Source: Dermacentor variabilis (lineage: Eukaryota; Arthropoda; Arachnida; Ixodida; Ixodidae). From it: DNA of 64,000 bases. The notes below the pieces were generated by a model. That model saw only the letters and a list, made by a program, of their open reading frames with translations, had not been told where the DNA came from and did no database searches. Positions 1 to 9,782 of the stretch are shown here, one piece after another. Numbering within the stretch: the stretch's first letter is position 1; each line of letters begins with the position of its first letter. The stretch is taken from NCBI RefSeq assembly GCF_050947875.1, contig NC_134571.1:227798024-227862023 (forward strand), written 5' to 3'. The position numbers and the translations under genes are program-made.

Positions 1-787
1 AGGGTGGTCGATACAAATACAAGAAATACAAAAGAAACAGCAATGAAAAAGCAACAATAACACCAGGCTCAGAAAGATTATTTCACAGTTTGACTACTTG
101 TTTTGATAAGGCAGTTCCATTCACTAATGGTTCTCGGGAAATAAGAAAACTTAAACAGGTTTTTTTGTTTTAGAGCCATGAGTGTAAAATTTCATGTTAT
201 TTTGATATTTGACCTGAAGAGCACAGAATTGTTGTATAATCTGTTCATGTGGTGCATCTCATTTTTTTAAATGTGTTAATGTCCAGTCGCATAACCGTGT
301 GAAATCGTACAACAGGGGCAAACGGTGTGGTTTTTTGGCAACCTGGAGGACTTCATGAGGAATGTCATAATCCTGACAATATTCCTCATATCGCAGAACA
401 AGCAACCTAGTCATGTTCTGTTTATTTGTATAGCGTAAGCGTGAGTTGCATTGTGTGATGATGTTGTAGCATATGTGGTGCGGTAAAAACTGAATTATGA
501 GTATGTGAGAGAAAATGAGTAATGCTATGCGCTGCTGTAAGGGAGGTTCATTACACTAAATGTATATAAACTTGGGACAGGTGATGTTCTGTAGGCACCA
601 CTTGCCAATCGCAGTCTAAGGTTATGGACTGGATTAAATCGTCGAATGCAAAACTGTATGGCCGAGCCATAAGCCACGCAGCTTTAGTCTAGAAGGCTAC
701 GCACAAGAGACCGGTAAATACATAAAAGACACATTCGGTCGGAACACCAATGCTTACGAGATAAAACTTTGAGGAGGTTCAATGCTT
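1..787 (-). pseudogene. LINE-A ORF2 fragment: end of reverse transcriptase and linker
   Basis: On the minus strand near 780-684 the frame reads LLKVLSRKHW and YRSLVRSLLD. These correspond to the conserved segment after the palm in I/Jockey-type LINEs, where LINE-D has LMKLLSKTTW and YKSLIQSRLNY. Further on, in another frame, GAYRTSPVPSLY matches the LINE-D stretch GAFRTSPIESLY. Several stops and at least one frameshift interrupt it. The rest of 1-400 reads as low-quality continuation of the same ORF with no other signal, and the element leaves the window at base 1. It is non-functional. Confidence 0.7.
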
Positions 788-789
788 TA

Positions 790-1967
790 CAGTCGAACCT
801 CGATATATCGAACAGCGCGGTGATTGCGAAATAGTTCGATATAGCCAGAATTTGATATAAAAAATTACATAAAAAATGCGTCAAACACTTCTGCAAACCA
901 ATCAATGCACCAAGGGCAAGATTGAGAATCGCTGTTCAGAGCACGCATTCGGTTGGGCAGCCCGCAAATGGCCTAGGCCGCGCCAACTACCTCAGCCGCG
1001 GGTGCGCGGTCGATCACGCCGAACGCAATTAGCCTAGGCCACGCTGCCTTCGTCAGACACGCGAAGTCGATGCAGCCTAGGCCAATCGCACACGGCGCAA
1101 CCAAATGTGTGCTCCGAACAACGATCCCAAATTACGCCCCAATCGTGGCACAGTAAATACTCACTTGAAGTTACACACAAAGTATTTATTTCGCTTTGTG
1201 TAGTGTACCCTGCAGCAGTGTAGCCTGCTTCTTATTGGCAGCCGCGTGCTTAAACGCGGAGTCCTCAACATAGTCTAAACGATCCACAAGCGATAGGCAG
1301 GTGCACTCTATTATGCCGCTGTAGTGGCGTAGAAGAGCCAAAGCAGCTACAGCCTCAGTTGAAGTCGGGAGCGGGGCAACATCAGCGCTTGCGGGATCAA
1401 CCTCAGCAGCATCTTCATTTGGCCGCTACTTCTGCTGCGATATCCGCGTCCACCAATCAAAACATTTTGAAACACTGTCAATAACTAAGTATTAAGTGGC
1501 ATGGCGTCTACGACTGAGCCCAGCAAGCACACGCTGTTGTGCGTCTTTGTGGACGCAAGCCACCAGTGCTCGCAAGGCGCAGAGCACGGCACCGAGGAAG
1601 AGTCAGTGCAACAAATGCAATGCTAACGTTGTGAAACACGTCGTTGACATTGTCAAACTAGCCAAGCTACTGTATGCGTATGCTGCTACATTCAAATTGT
1701 GCTCTCGGAGCGATCTATGTGTGCAGCTATAGTGCGCAGCAGTTGGGAACGCCCATCGCCCCACCGCTATCTTCAAGGGTGTTGCGGGAAAGCCTGTTAA
1801 CCGAACACATGTGGTCTGGCGTGGCGGAGTTCGATATATTCATTTTACGTCTGACCCTGCTTGAAATAAAACAATAAAAATGTATGCGATTTTCCAGGTG
1901 ATATAGAAAGCATTCGATATATGCAATAATTCGATATATCCGTGTTTGATATATCGAGGTTTAACTG
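790..1967 (-). mobile_element. Pogo/Tigger-type DNA transposon, internally deleted (P1)
   Basis: The left terminus reads CAGTCGAACCTCGATATATC, and the right terminus is its near-perfect inverted copy, ending TATCGAGGTTTAACTG. Such termini with TA target duplications are typical of pogo/Tigger elements. TA precedes the left end at 788-789; the right flank is TT, so one copy has probably mutated. The element sits inside LINE-A, whose frame resumes on both sides (LKIKAK to the right, ALNLLKVLS to the left). At 1.18 kb it is too short for a full transposase. The only recognisable coding relic is the C-terminal piece on the minus strand. A start-like stretch on the plus strand (MASTTEPS at 1501) decays at once and was not called. 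Confidence 0.8.
1186..1480 (-). pseudogene. C-terminal relic of a CENP-B/pogo-like transposase (in P1)
   Basis: The minus strand reads STEAVAALALLRHYSG, then CTCLSLVDRLDYVEDSAFKH and NKKQATLLQ, and ends KAK with a TAA at 1188-1186. This is the alpha-helical tail that follows the DDE domain in CENP-B/jerky-like pogo transposases; a related tail occurs at 46150-46332. An acidic stretch (NEDAAEVDPASADV) precedes it, with one in-frame stop near its start. The HTH and DDE domains are absent from the element. I infer a leftover of an internal deletion with no catalytic ability. Confidence 0.65.
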
Positions 1968-2028
1968 TTTTTGCTTTAATCTTTAGTGTTTTTACGTGCG
2001 CTAGGAAGTTTACTTTGGTGTGAAAGGT
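1968..2028 (-). pseudogene. LINE-A reverse transcriptase sliver between two pogo elements
   Basis: The minus strand reads FHTKVNFLAHVKTLKIKAK. It joins YKFLGV at 6017-6040 upstream and ALNLLKVLS at 787-760 downstream, matching the LINE-D order KFLGIILDDRLTF - LKEKCLKTMNLMKLLSK. It shows that P1 and the 2031-6014 element inserted about 60 bp apart in the same ORF. Confidence 0.7.
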
Positions 2029-2149
2029 TACCGTAAAAACCCGTGTATAATACAAGGGTTTTTTCCTATTATTAGCGCCCCTAATTTTCACTTTGTACTA
2101 TATACGGATCCAAACAAAAATTTCAGTCAGAAATTTGGGCTAGAAGTTT

Positions 2150-2305
2150 TGGTTTCGTTATTGCTGTGTAGCTACGGCTTGATTTCGTTATTGCTATGTG
2201 GCTATGGCTTGGCTTCCTTTTCAATGCGTGGCTTACGGCTTGGTTGCGTTATTGATGCGTGACTACAGCCTCGTTACTTTATTGTTGAGTGCGCACCTTG
2301 GTAGC
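2150..2305. repeat. Degenerate tandem repeat, about five 30-bp units
   Basis: Units resembling TGGTTTCGTTATTGCTGTGT, each followed by about 10 bases ending in GGCT, recur at a spacing of 30-31 bp from 2150. The fourth and fifth copies decay toward 2305. Because the period is divisible by three, the region reads as a repeating peptide. It lies in the 5' non-coding part of the Tigger element P2. Confidence 0.65.
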
Positions 2306-3484
2306 ACGCGTGCAAACTATGCTTCGCGAAGTGCGTCTTTTTTGTTTCGCATTGAAGGACCAAGATGTCTGGACCATGAAAACAGTACTCGGCAGCTTTC
2401 AAGAAAAAGGTTATTTGAGCCGTACAGGACATCGGCAACAGTGCGGCCGGGAGGCAGTATGGCATCGACAGAAGGAAGCTTTTTTCGCGTGCAGCGGAAT
2501 GCGAAGAAGCTTTTACGGCCCGAAGACTGGGACCTTCCTGGCAATCGAACTCGCCCTGACAGAGTTCGTACACCAACAGTGAGCCACACATGTAGCTAAG
2601 AGCGTGGAGCTTGAGCAGGCAAAAACTAAGGAGCTTGCAAGAGAAAAAGGGTTACCGAGCTCCGCCTTCAAAGCAAGCAAGCACTGTATTTATTGCTACA
2701 TGTGCCGTGCTGGATTTTCCTTACACCGCTAAACTTCGATTTCGCAAAAGCTGCCCGAATCATTCGAAGAGCTGCTTGGGGCTTTCCAGCGCCCCGTTAT
2801 TTCGCTGCGCAAGTCTAAGAACTTCCAGCTAGGGCAAATCGGCAATGCTGACCAAATGCTGGTTTATCTGGACATGCCGTCACCCCTTACCGTGCACGGA
2901 AAGGGCTCTAAAATATTTATGCCCGGTCCACTGGCCACGAGAAAATGTGAGTCGCCGTCATGTTGTCGTGCACGGCAGATGGACGCAAGCTCCTGCCCTA
3001 TGTCGTCTTCAAGCGCAAGACAGTGCCTAAAGGCGAGGAGCTGCCAAAAAATGTGGTCGGAGATGCCATGAGAAAAGCTGGATGAACGAGAATCTTGTGG
3101 CTGACTGGATAAAGAACATCTGGAGTAGGCGGCACGGTGCACTGTTGTTGTTCCCATCCATCCTCATGCTGGACGCATTTCGCTGCCATTTGGCCGACTC
3201 AGTGGAAAGGCTGTTGCGCGAATCCGGCACTGAGCTCGTCGTTGTCCCGGGTGGGATAATGTCTCAGCAGCTGCCTTTAGATGTTTGCGTGAACAAGCCG
3301 TTCAAGGACATGGTCAAGCGGTGTTACAGTGAAATGTCAACACAACGAATCTCAAGGGACCGCTCAAAATCGTTCGTTATATTGAAAAATCGTAATATTG
3401 AAAAATCTTATTCTCATGGAAAATTGTAAATGCAACGAAAGCAGTCGCCAACCTTTGCTGGGAACACGTCTACAAACGCTTTAA

Positions 3485-4964
3485 AGGGACCCTGAAATGA
3501 TTTTGACGATTTTCTACAAACGTACTGAGTCGTTAGAGTAGGTCCTTCTGATCATTAATTGACACATCTAAGTGCTCCGCGTAAAGCGTGTAATTTATTA
3601 TAAGGTTTTAAAAATGCACATCGCTGCCGATCGCAGCACACTGCTCGGCGGAATTTTAAGCCGCCCCTACCCATATTACGGAAATCACCCATATGACGTC
3701 AGTAGGGCGAGCTGACCGATTGGCTGACCAGGGTGCATGATCGATAATTTTTCCAACTTTATGGTAAACAAATGATCTTCGTAATACTTGGAATGTTAGT
3801 TCATTTGTTTTTATAAAAAGAAAGTAACATAAAGAGTGACGCACAAGAACGATTTTTCAGTACGCTTAAGCACTTCCGGCACACGGCAAGTGTCGTCTGC
3901 TTGTGTTACAACGTGCTCCATTTTGACGAGAACTCCGCGGTCAGAGTCGGTCTCAGTCTTTTCGCGAGCACTATGATACGACTTTGTTGCCTTGTGGACT
4001 GCAAACGTAGCGAATGCCAATATGTCAAGCTGCGACATCGTGTCCGTCTGCAAGGCAGAATACGAACGAACTGGCTGCTGCGCAACGGACTGCCGCTATC
4101 CCATCGGCGCCAGGATTTGCGTGTTTGTGGCCGTCACTTTATACCGGAAGATCACTAATGCAATAGTGTTTCGCGAGTCCGGTGTTAGGGCAAACGCAAG
4201 CACAAGGGGACAGGGTCTGGCCGCTTTACTGTGCCGTAACGGGATGAGCCATGAGATGAGCAGAAGGGCAAGTGTGAATGGTCTGCACGGTGCAGCCACC
4301 TGGTGGCACAGAGCTCAACCATACACAGTAGCAGCAACGAAGTGTATTCTTCCTTGCTGCTGGTGTGTATTTTTCGCAGGAGTGTAATCATCAACACGTT
4401 GTTTTTATAAATGTTTAAAATGTTTTACACTTGCTTAGAGCAAGTTAGCGCTTTGTTTGGCTGGTTGAGCGCTGCGCCAACAAGTGTCTGGACCGTGCAG
4501 ACCGATCAGGCCGCTCACGTACGTCTACGCTAAAGTTCCTTCATCAGCTTAAGTTTATGCCTCCAGTCATTTGCCCAAATGACCAGCTTGCCTGTGGTTA
4601 CTGGAATACCAGACACGTTCGGCGCTACGACAGAATGCTCGCAACACACGCTGCTTTGATAGCTCTCGGTCGACGGCCAAGCGGCTAGCGGAGAGGTCTT
4701 GCGTGGGCGGGGGCGGGCTCCAAAACAACCGGAAGTAGACGATGTGACGTCGCATCTTGACGCAGTACCAGTGAAGGCGGAGCTTAGCCCTGCTCGCTCG
4801 GCGAACGAGTTGAGGAGGAAAAGCATGGCTATGAAGGAGGGTAACTTCTAATTGCTTGTAACTCCATTAATACGTAACGCTTCACCTAAATTGTGGTGCG
4901 AATGTTCTACTTAAGCTGTACCCTACGCGTCTACAAAATTTGTCTGAACCATTTCAGGGGCCCT
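3485..4964 (+). mobile_element. THAP-domain DNA transposon, short copy (THAP-A)
   Basis: The termini are AGGGACCCTGAAATG and its inverse CATTTCAGGGGCCCT, flanked by TTAA at 3481-3484 and 4965-4968. A TTAA duplication with THAP coding is known for Kolobok-type elements; P elements also carry THAP domains but make 8-bp duplications. A second family member begins at 46997, sharing GTACTGAGTCGTTAG near the left end and TACCAGAATACCAGACA further in (compare 4600 and 53160). At 1.48 kb this copy encodes only the DNA-binding part. It is nested in P3. Confidence 0.7.
3973..4158 (+). pseudogene. THAP zinc-finger fragment
   Basis: The frame reads CCLVDCKRSE near the start and ends LRVCGRHFIPEDH before a stop. 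The Cys-x-x-Cys type pair followed about 40 residues later by C-x-x-H and FxPEDH is the C2CH pattern of THAP domains, which bind transposon termini. The central tryptophan/asparagine region is partly kept (TNWLLRNGLP). After the stop the sequence does not continue as transposase, so this is a lone DNA-binding exon relic of THAP-A. Confidence 0.6.
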
Positions 4965-6016
4965 TTAATGTGTAAAAGCACGGAAAAAAGCACTGAGTAT
5001 TCGGAAATGAATGCACGTAAAATATTTCAATCCCCCACATATTTACAATGTCGATTTGTTTTTTTCCAGCGTTCACTTAAGAAAGAATATCCACCTTGTC
5101 TTGCAAAGAGAATTGCCTCCGCTTTTTTTTTTCTCTTTCGTGCTGCTTCCAGAGCTCATCGCGAACGTACAAACGAATGCCTAACGTTTAAAGCGAGCAA
5201 AATAGTCCTCCGACAAACGTTGCGCGGTACCTGGTTGGCGCAACAAAGACAGCGAGGGCCGGCGAGGCGCGATTGCAAGTGCAGGCAACGCCGATAGGGC
5301 AAACGCGCGTTTAAGAAGGGGCATAGAGAAATATAGGCAGGCATACTGATGATGGTGGTAGTGGCACATACGGAGCATTTTTCGTCGTTTGTGCCATTGC
5401 GAGCAGATTCGTACGTTCGAAATTCGTTATTGGGAAGTGCTATTAAGATGCAATGACGATGAAATTCGGTGCGTTATTCTGAAAAATGTGGTATTCTGAA
5501 ATTCGTTGTAGTGAAAGATTTTCACATTCAACCAATGGGCACTTGGTGGGGGATTTTCGAAAAGTTCGTTAATTTGAAAAAAATCGTTGATGTGAGGTTT
5601 GCTGTAATGGCATTTCACTGTATGCAGATTGGATGCGCTCAGGTGAGCGTGCAGTGACGCCGACCTGGCAGCTGAAGCAGGCTTTGCCAGCCACGCTATG
5701 CAAGTGGATTGTGGACGCATGCCCCAGCAAACCAGAGGACCTTGTGCGTTGTGCATTCAAGTAGTGCGGCATCTCGAACATGCTCGATGGCACAGACGAT
5801 GAGCACCTCTGGGAAGATATGCCCGACAAGGAGCTATCCGAAGAGAGCGCAGCTGAGGAAGAAAGCGATTGAAGTGCGGAGTGCAATTTAAACAAATGTT
5901 TTCCTCGAGTTTTCCTAACTGGTATTATATGCAGATAAAACTTTTTTTCCATTTCGCATCCCAAAAATTTCACCTCGTACCATAGGCAGGTTCATATTAC
6001 ATGTGTTTTTACGGTA

Positions 6017-6294
6017 CTCCTAAAAACTTATAATCTCGTTTGGCACAGTATGGCATCATTCAATTTTAGGGCTAGATTGCAGAGTAGCCGTCGTTCCTGA
6101 GGGAACAAAACAGTAACTGCTTACTGCGCGGAGAAATGGAAACCATTTTTGTTAGCCTATTGTGTAAGTTTATTTATTGTGACTTGAAGCTGCCTTTCAC
6201 AGGTTGGCAAATTCGAGGTGTGGCAAGCCACTTGGAGATCGTCTACGTATAAATAGAGCAAAAGAGACGACGGTATAATCTTATTACCATATTT
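6017..6294 (-). pseudogene. LINE-A reverse transcriptase palm with YVDD
   Basis: The minus strand reads SSLLLYLYVDDLQVAC, where YVDD (6249-6238) is the catalytic pair of reverse transcriptase, then INKLTQ, a stop, ANKNGFHFSA and YKFLGV. LINE-D has the same order (YVDDIQIA - WAEKNGFKI - EHKFLGI). The active-site aspartates are intact, but stops and frame changes follow. The piece is bounded by pogo elements on both sides. Confidence 0.75.
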
Positions 6295-6296
6295 AC

Positions 6297-8916
6297 ACGA
6301 TTGTAAGTCTACTCGAATGTAAGTCGACCCTCCCATATCGCCGACAAGAAAAGAAGAAAAGCATACCCGAGGGCGCATTTTATAAAGAAAATTTTATTAT
6401 AGCTGGCATGGTCACTGGACTACTCGTCTTCCTTTGTGCCATCGTCCTCACTATTGCTGCCATTGTCATCGCTGCTATGGTCCCACAGCGCGTCGTCATC
6501 CAGCGAAATTCCACATTGGGCAAACGACCGCACTATGACATATTGTGGAACAGCAGCCTACGCCGAATGCACCCAACCATACGCAGCCGTCAAGGAGGCT
6601 CTTTTGACAGGTCCAGTTGGCGTAAGTTCATGGTCTTCTGCCGCCAACCACTCATTGTATTGGCGGCGGAGCAGGTCCTTAAAAGGCGGAGATCCGGGCT
6701 TGTTTCATGACCATGTCGCACTTCACTGGCAGAGACCGATCACACATTTTAGCGACGTCGTACCCAGCAAGCTTGGCCTACAGCTTTGGAAAGCGTCCCG
6801 ACTTCGGCTCGTGGGAAATTCTTCGCTTGGAGTGACAGGTGAAAATATTGCTTCGCTGCAGTCGCCACTCTCGCACCATCCGTTCAGAAGCATCGAACTT
6901 ATGGCCCGCTGCACAGTGATTTGTTTCTTCGGCGTAAAGGATAGCAGCCCTCTTGAACGCTGCTGTGAACGAGGGCCGAATGTTTAGTGGGCCTGGAGCA
7001 CTCATGACGACTGAGGAAGCACGTAAGTAGCATGTAGCCGGCAGTCGAGTCGAACGCATCTCTATGCTAAGACAATGGCTAAGAGCTACAGGGAAATTGG
7101 GGGCAAGATCCACTACTCGAAAAGTTGGTGCCACCGTCGGCATGACAGGGCACAAGGGGATCATGTGGACACAATGGCCACGTCGGCTGCTTTCGAAGCG
7201 CTGAAGCGAGCTGAAAAGGAGAGTTTGAAGTCCCACCTGCGGCACAGTTCTGATTAAGTGCTGAGACTTTACCGCCTTGGGTGTCTGCTTGAAAACCTTT
7301 GCAAGTACTATAATAGGTAGTGGCTGCCGTTGGAGGCGTGCAGCATGGTAGGCTACTGCTCAGTGCCGCAGTACCGAACGTACGCAACAGAGCCCGGTGT
7401 CAGCCTCATTCACACGTAGCTGCAGGCCAAGGAGCTGCGTGAAGCTTGGCTGGCAAAAATTAGAACCGGCAGACAACCATCGGCTACAACTCAGGTATGC
7501 AGCAAGCACAGACGCAAAGAACATTTCTGCTATGGCGCCGGGACTGCGCGATGTTCGGTGAGTATAAGAAAATGCGTACTGAGACAGACGCTCGCCTGCA
7601 CCCACTGCCCGGCTAATGGCATGACTGTTTGGTCTAAGAAGTTGTTGATGCTAGATACTGGGAAGTTCACTGGAGCGGAAAGGGAGCGGTAAGACACACA
7701 TTAAAAAAAGGCATGGCATATGGTCATGTTTGTGTTATGAATTAATGCACAGGATTACGAAAAGGAATGAGAGGGAAATTGCACGCTGAGAAGACCGATA
7801 AACATACAGTGTGACGCAACTTGAGAAATAATATTGAAATGTCCAAGAATTTAGAAGAAAAAAAAAAAATTAAATCGTCGCGACGGCACATCACAGTCAC
7901 TCTAGGCGTCAAAGTCTATAACGAAATTATTTTTGAACAGTTCTGATAGCGTCCGTGCAACAATGGTTCTTAGTGTACTGTCAAATGCTCATATGCTGTG
8001 GCCTAAAGCTCACGGCACGGTGCGAAAACGCGTTCACAGCGAAAGCAAAACACTGTGCGCAGACATGCATGCAGACGTGCAGTTGGTCGCTGCGAACCCA
8101 TGCAATCACTGCATTTAGGCTTCATTCTGCTATGCCCCATTTGGTTATACAGACAGTGCACTACAAGAACATATTTCACATAGTTTACTCTCAGTGTTTG
8201 CCTACCTTTCACGCAAAAAGCCGGTTCGGGAAACTCTATCGCAGCGACCGCGTGCAGTAGCGTTCACTCTACGCATTCTGTAAAGAGATAGTGTCTGTAA
8301 ACGATTCTGTGCTCTAAGTTTGCCCAAGAATATCTTATCGACAGTCAAAAACTTTCCTCGTTTTGAGAGTACCTACATAGATGTCCAGGAGGGCTGCCGC
8401 ATGGTGTTCTTATTGAGCGCCATAGGCGAAACCTGTGAGGAACACGTCGCGTGATCCCTCATACTATGCAAGAAAGGCGCTTCCGATAGATGGCGACTCC
8501 GTAATGCCTCGCTCCAATAGAAACACGTGAGCGGCATCTGCTCTTCCATGAACTATCGATACTCTCTGCAAGCGCCGCTGTTCTGGGGGTGCCGCCACGA
8601 ATGGAACAGCGGCACTTCCATTGACTGTCAACCCCCCCCCCCGAGTGTTGTCTGCGCTGTAAAACTCTAAAAAATGTTCAAAAACCCTCCCGAAAAGCGA
8701 ACAAATGCAAGGGATAGTGAAAACTACGGGTAGGGCCATCGAGCAAACATAAAATTGTAACTACGTTGTAGCTCCCCTGATATCTCATTGGTCTCGCTTT
8801 TTTGGCGGTGCTATGTTTTGGTTACGATTGCAAGTCGACCCCCCCCCCCCCCCTTCGGGTTTTCAAATTTTTAAAAATAGGTCGGCTTACAATCGTGTAG
8901 GTACGGTAACTGAGTT
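6297..8916 (-). mobile_element. Pogo-type DNA transposon (P4), DDE core deleted
   Basis: The inverted ends are CCATATTTACACGATTGTAA and TTACAATCGTGTAGGTACGG, with TA at 6295-6296 and 8917-8918. Removing it restores the LINE-A reverse transcriptase frame (MNSV into NKIIPSS). The coding relic (7005-6420, minus strand) holds only the first and last parts of the transposase. The stretch 7006-8916 is the 5' side of the element; it contains C runs at 8633-8642 and 8840-8853 and no gene that I can identify. Confidence 0.8.
6420..7005 (-). pseudogene. Pogo transposase relic: HTH joined to acidic C terminus, no catalytic domain
   Basis: Starting at MSAPGPLN, the minus strand gives SFTAAFKRAAILYAEE and ERMVREWRLQR, a Brinker/CENP-B-type HTH, then PKSGRFPKL and a stop. 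In the same reading it continues as AKLAGYDVAKMCDRSLPV, then jumps to PTGPVKRASLTAAYGWVHSA and the acidic tail LDDDALWDHSSDD, ending in a TAG at 6422-6420. The DDE core expected between these parts is missing. A protein of this form could bind transposon ends but could not cut DNA; stops suggest that it is no longer made. Confidence 0.7.
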
Positions 8917-8918
8917 CA

Positions 8919-9178
8919 TTTTTATTATGAACAGTGTCATGCTGAGAACAGAGCCTTGTGGAATGCCATTTTCCTGTGTAAATGTGTGAGAATGTACTGA
9001 GCCGAGACATACCTGAAATGTTCTATTAGACGTAAAATCAGCTAGGCCGTTGAGCATTTTACCATGGATCCCGAGGTCAACCAGGTCTCTTAAACTCCAT
9101 ACCTACTCGTGGTGTTATAAGCTTTTTCTAAATCGAAGAAAGCTGTAAAACAGTGTAGCTTATGTAAAAATGCACATC
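8919..9178 (-). pseudogene. LINE-A reverse transcriptase fragment before the palm motif
   Basis: Across frames the minus strand reads AFFDLEKAYNTTSRYG, then IHGKMLNGLADF and NGIPQGSVLS (the last needs frame changes). These match reverse transcriptase motif A (D in DLEKAY) and motif B (QG). LINE-D has IFLDMEKAYDTTWRYG. The piece is bounded by P4 on one side and LINE-B on the other. Confidence 0.7.
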
Positions 9179-9221
9179 GAATTTCATTGGTGCCAAAAAA
9201 CGTGCACTCGCTAAGGGGCAC

Positions 9222-9782
9222 GACACCGCTGTAACCATGCGCTGCTCACAACTGCTATTGTTCCAGGCCGCACTGTGATGGGGCGTCCTTTCCTGGCTTC
9301 CTGGCTCTTTCCCTATGAGCTTCGTTGGTCCACCGCTGCTTATGCCGTTTCTGCCGCAATCCCAGCCGTGTTTGGACGTAACTGCTCCCTATGTCTGGCA
9401 ATGCGGATTGGGAACGTATACCGGCGACGCAAGCACATCAAAGTATATATTGGAGCCAGCCACCAGCATCGTCGGCCACGACACCGCTGTAACCATGCGC
9501 TGCTCACAACTGCTATTGTTCCAGGCCGCACTGTCATGGGGCGTCCTTTCCTGGCTTCCTGGCTCTTTCCCTATGAGCTTCGTTGGTCCACCGCTGCTTA
9601 TGCCGTTCCTGCCGCAATCCCAGCCGTGTTTGGACGAAACTGCTCCCTATGTCTTGCAACGCAGATTGAGAACGTATACCGGCGACGCAAGCGTATCAAA
9701 GTATAAACTGAAACCAGCCACCAGCATCGTCGGGCACGACCCCGCTGTAACCATGTGCTGCTCACAACTGCTATTGTTCCAG
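9222..9782 (+). repeat. 258-bp tandem repeats at the LINE-B 5' end
   Basis: The unit starting GACACCGCTGTAACCATGCG occurs at 9222 and 9480, and a 45-bp partial third copy starts at 9738; the spacing is 258 bp both times. The period equals 86 codons, so the ORF1 leader frame stays open through the repeat. Copy 1 carries TGA where copy 2 has TCA (near 9277), which sets where the open frame can begin. By analogy with monomers of other LINE 5' regions, it may carry promoter activity; that is inference. Confidence 0.85.

Larger units (their letters stand above)
3327..5620. mobile_element. Pogo-type element (P3) inserted in the Tigger transposase gene
   Basis: The left end CAGTGAAATGTCAACACAAC and the right end CATTTCACTG are inverted copies with further similarity inward (ATCGTTCGTTATATTGAAAA against TTCGTTAATTTGAAAA). 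TA flanks both sides (3325-3326, 5621-5622). Removing it joins KRCY to ADWM in the host transposase in frame. No transposase relic of its own was recognised; most of its interior is the THAP element at 3485-4964 plus about 650 bp (4969-5620) with no identifiable gene. Confidence 0.8.
2300..5872 (+). pseudogene. Tigger/pogo transposase, frameshifted and split by a 2.3-kb insertion
   Basis: A cut-and-paste transposase in two parts. Part one (2300-3326) has a degraded Brinker-type HTH start (near WHRQKEAFFACSG), then a CENP-B-type helix (ELAREKGLPSSAFKAS), then the DDE domain. Catalytic positions are visible as LVYLDMPS, LMLDAFRCHL and LPLDVCVNKPFKD, a DDD triad. Part two (5621-5872) resumes with ADWMRSGE and ends in the acidic tail MLDGTDDEHLWEDMPDKE. 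Between them the 3327-5620 element is inserted at TA. Frameshifts around 2590, 2890-2980 and 3070, and a stop near 5762, make it inactive. The C-terminal tail is unusually well kept. Confidence 0.8.
2031..6014 (+). mobile_element. Tigger-like (pogo) DNA transposon (P2), host of two nested elements
   Basis: The termini are inverted: CCGTAAAAACCCGTGTATAA at 2031 and ACATGTGTTTTTACGG ending at 6014. TA duplications flank them (2029-2030, 6015-6016). The element encodes a plus-strand transposase with recognisable DNA-binding, DDD and C-terminal parts, so it derives from an autonomous copy. It is interrupted at 3327-5620 by another pogo element, and the transposase frame resumes exactly after the duplicated TA. 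It lies in LINE-A between YKFLGV and FHTKVNFL. Confidence 0.85.

Noticed and set aside
1496..1732. Plus-strand frame starting MASTTEPS as a pogo transposase N terminus
   Set aside because: Only eight residues look right, the frame decays at once, and the clear C-terminal relic in the same element is on the opposite strand.
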